A stretch of DNA of 64,000 nt from Alloascoidea africana (lineage: Eukaryota > Ascomycota > Alloascoideomycetes > Alloascoideales > Alloascoideaceae), in the NCBI GenBank assembly GCA_030581615.1, contig JAKTTT010000057.1, positions 1 through 64,000 of the forward strand, read 5' to 3'. Position 1 is the first letter of the stretch, and the number at the start of each line of letters is the position of its first letter. A model generated the notes under the pieces. The model was not told the origin of the DNA. It ran no database searches and was given only the letters and a program-made list of their open reading frames with translations. Positions 63,454 through 64,000 of the stretch are shown one piece after another. The translations under genes were made by a program, and so were the position numbers.

Positions 63454-64000
63454 TGTTGTTCCCCTTCTCGAATCCTTTTTGTCAACTCGACCAATATATT
63501 GTGTTTCTGTGAGGTGTTCCTTTCTAGTAGAAGTATGGGTCTTTACATTACCCGGAGGGTGGTTGTAAATACCTCCCATTAAAACACCTTCCAAGTAGAT
63601 GAGCTTCTTACTGTTTAGGAACTTTATTGTAAGATTTTTCTGTATGTTCCATGGAGGAATTTGAATGGCTTGAATCGAGGAGTGCAAAGATTGCTATCGA
63701 ATAGTTGAGAAGAGGTCCGTGGTGCTCTCTTACACTATGTAAGTTCCCCATCTTCCGAGGGTCCAAATCAATGAGAAACAGCTTGGACTACCATTAAACC
63801 ACAGGATCTGTAATTGGTTCCTTTTGCCGCCAGTAAAAAGACTACTCGATTTTATTTTCTGCTTCCAAGTACCCAGAGAGCCCAGAGTACGGATGTCCCT
63901 AATCAGAGAAGAGATAAGTTGTTTACCATTGGAAATCACCATCTAATTGTAACTGCGAACAACCATTTGCTGTCAGGGTCCACAGCATCCAAGTCAGAAA
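63454..64000. other. Upstream of COG3 to window end
   Basis: 547 bases. A 70-codon minus-strand ATG frame (63730-63942) is not recognised and overlaps nothing known; most of this is probably COG3 promoter. The neighbouring gene lies beyond the window. Confidence 0.45.

Noticed and set aside
63730-63942. 70-codon minus-strand ATG frame near the window end
   Set aside because: Not recognised, no splice signals giving a longer product; insufficient support.

Overview
The window is nuclear DNA of a budding yeast (Saccharomycotina). Evidence: fungal-only translation factor eEF3 (YEF3), KRE6-type glucan synthesis protein, a Wsc-type wall sensor, GPI wall protein, Bni1 formin, Bem2 and Pdc2 homologues; genes 0.2-1.5 kb apart; short introns (50-139 nt) with gtaagt/gtatgt/gtgagt donors and mostly CTAAC-like branch sites. 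CTG falls at conserved leucine positions in FBP1, PSA1 and YEF3, so CTG appears to encode leucine and the CUG-Ser and CUG-Ala clades are unlikely. I do not assign a genus. The genome keeps more introns than Saccharomyces cerevisiae: I infer 12 introns in 8 genes, four of them in one gene.

Layout: 0-13 kb, all on the plus strand: 3' part of an acyl-CoA oxidase, eIF4E, an RRM+YTH RNA-binding protein, the SF3b subunit Ysf3, FBP1, MCH1, PSA1 and an unknown 4-TM protein. 14-25 kb: a Sed1/Spi1-like wall protein, an unlisted 47-residue metallothionein, a Wsc sensor, a long-chain fatty acyl-CoA synthetase and KRE6. 26-41 kb, minus strand: YEF3, BNI1, UBP3 and a class I/II aminotransferase. 41-44 kb: unknown membrane protein and OXA1. 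44-56 kb, minus strand: BEM2 (three exons), a gene-poor 2.9-kb tract, and PDC2. 56-64 kb: TVP23 (five exons), a GABA/amino-acid permease and COG3 (minus).

Themes: cell wall and polarity genes are frequent (PSA1, the Sed1-like protein, Wsc sensor, KRE6, BNI1, BEM2), with Golgi traffic (TVP23, COG3, UBP3), and carbon or lipid metabolism (POX, FBP1, FAA, MCH1). I see no rRNA, tRNA, CRISPR, LTR element, virus-like element or other intact mobile element. The most useful results are genes not visible as single open frames: the metallothionein, TVP23, and the spliced 5' ends of BEM2, UBP3, OXA1, COG3, MCH1 and the aminotransferase. I did not find a convincing wholly new system.
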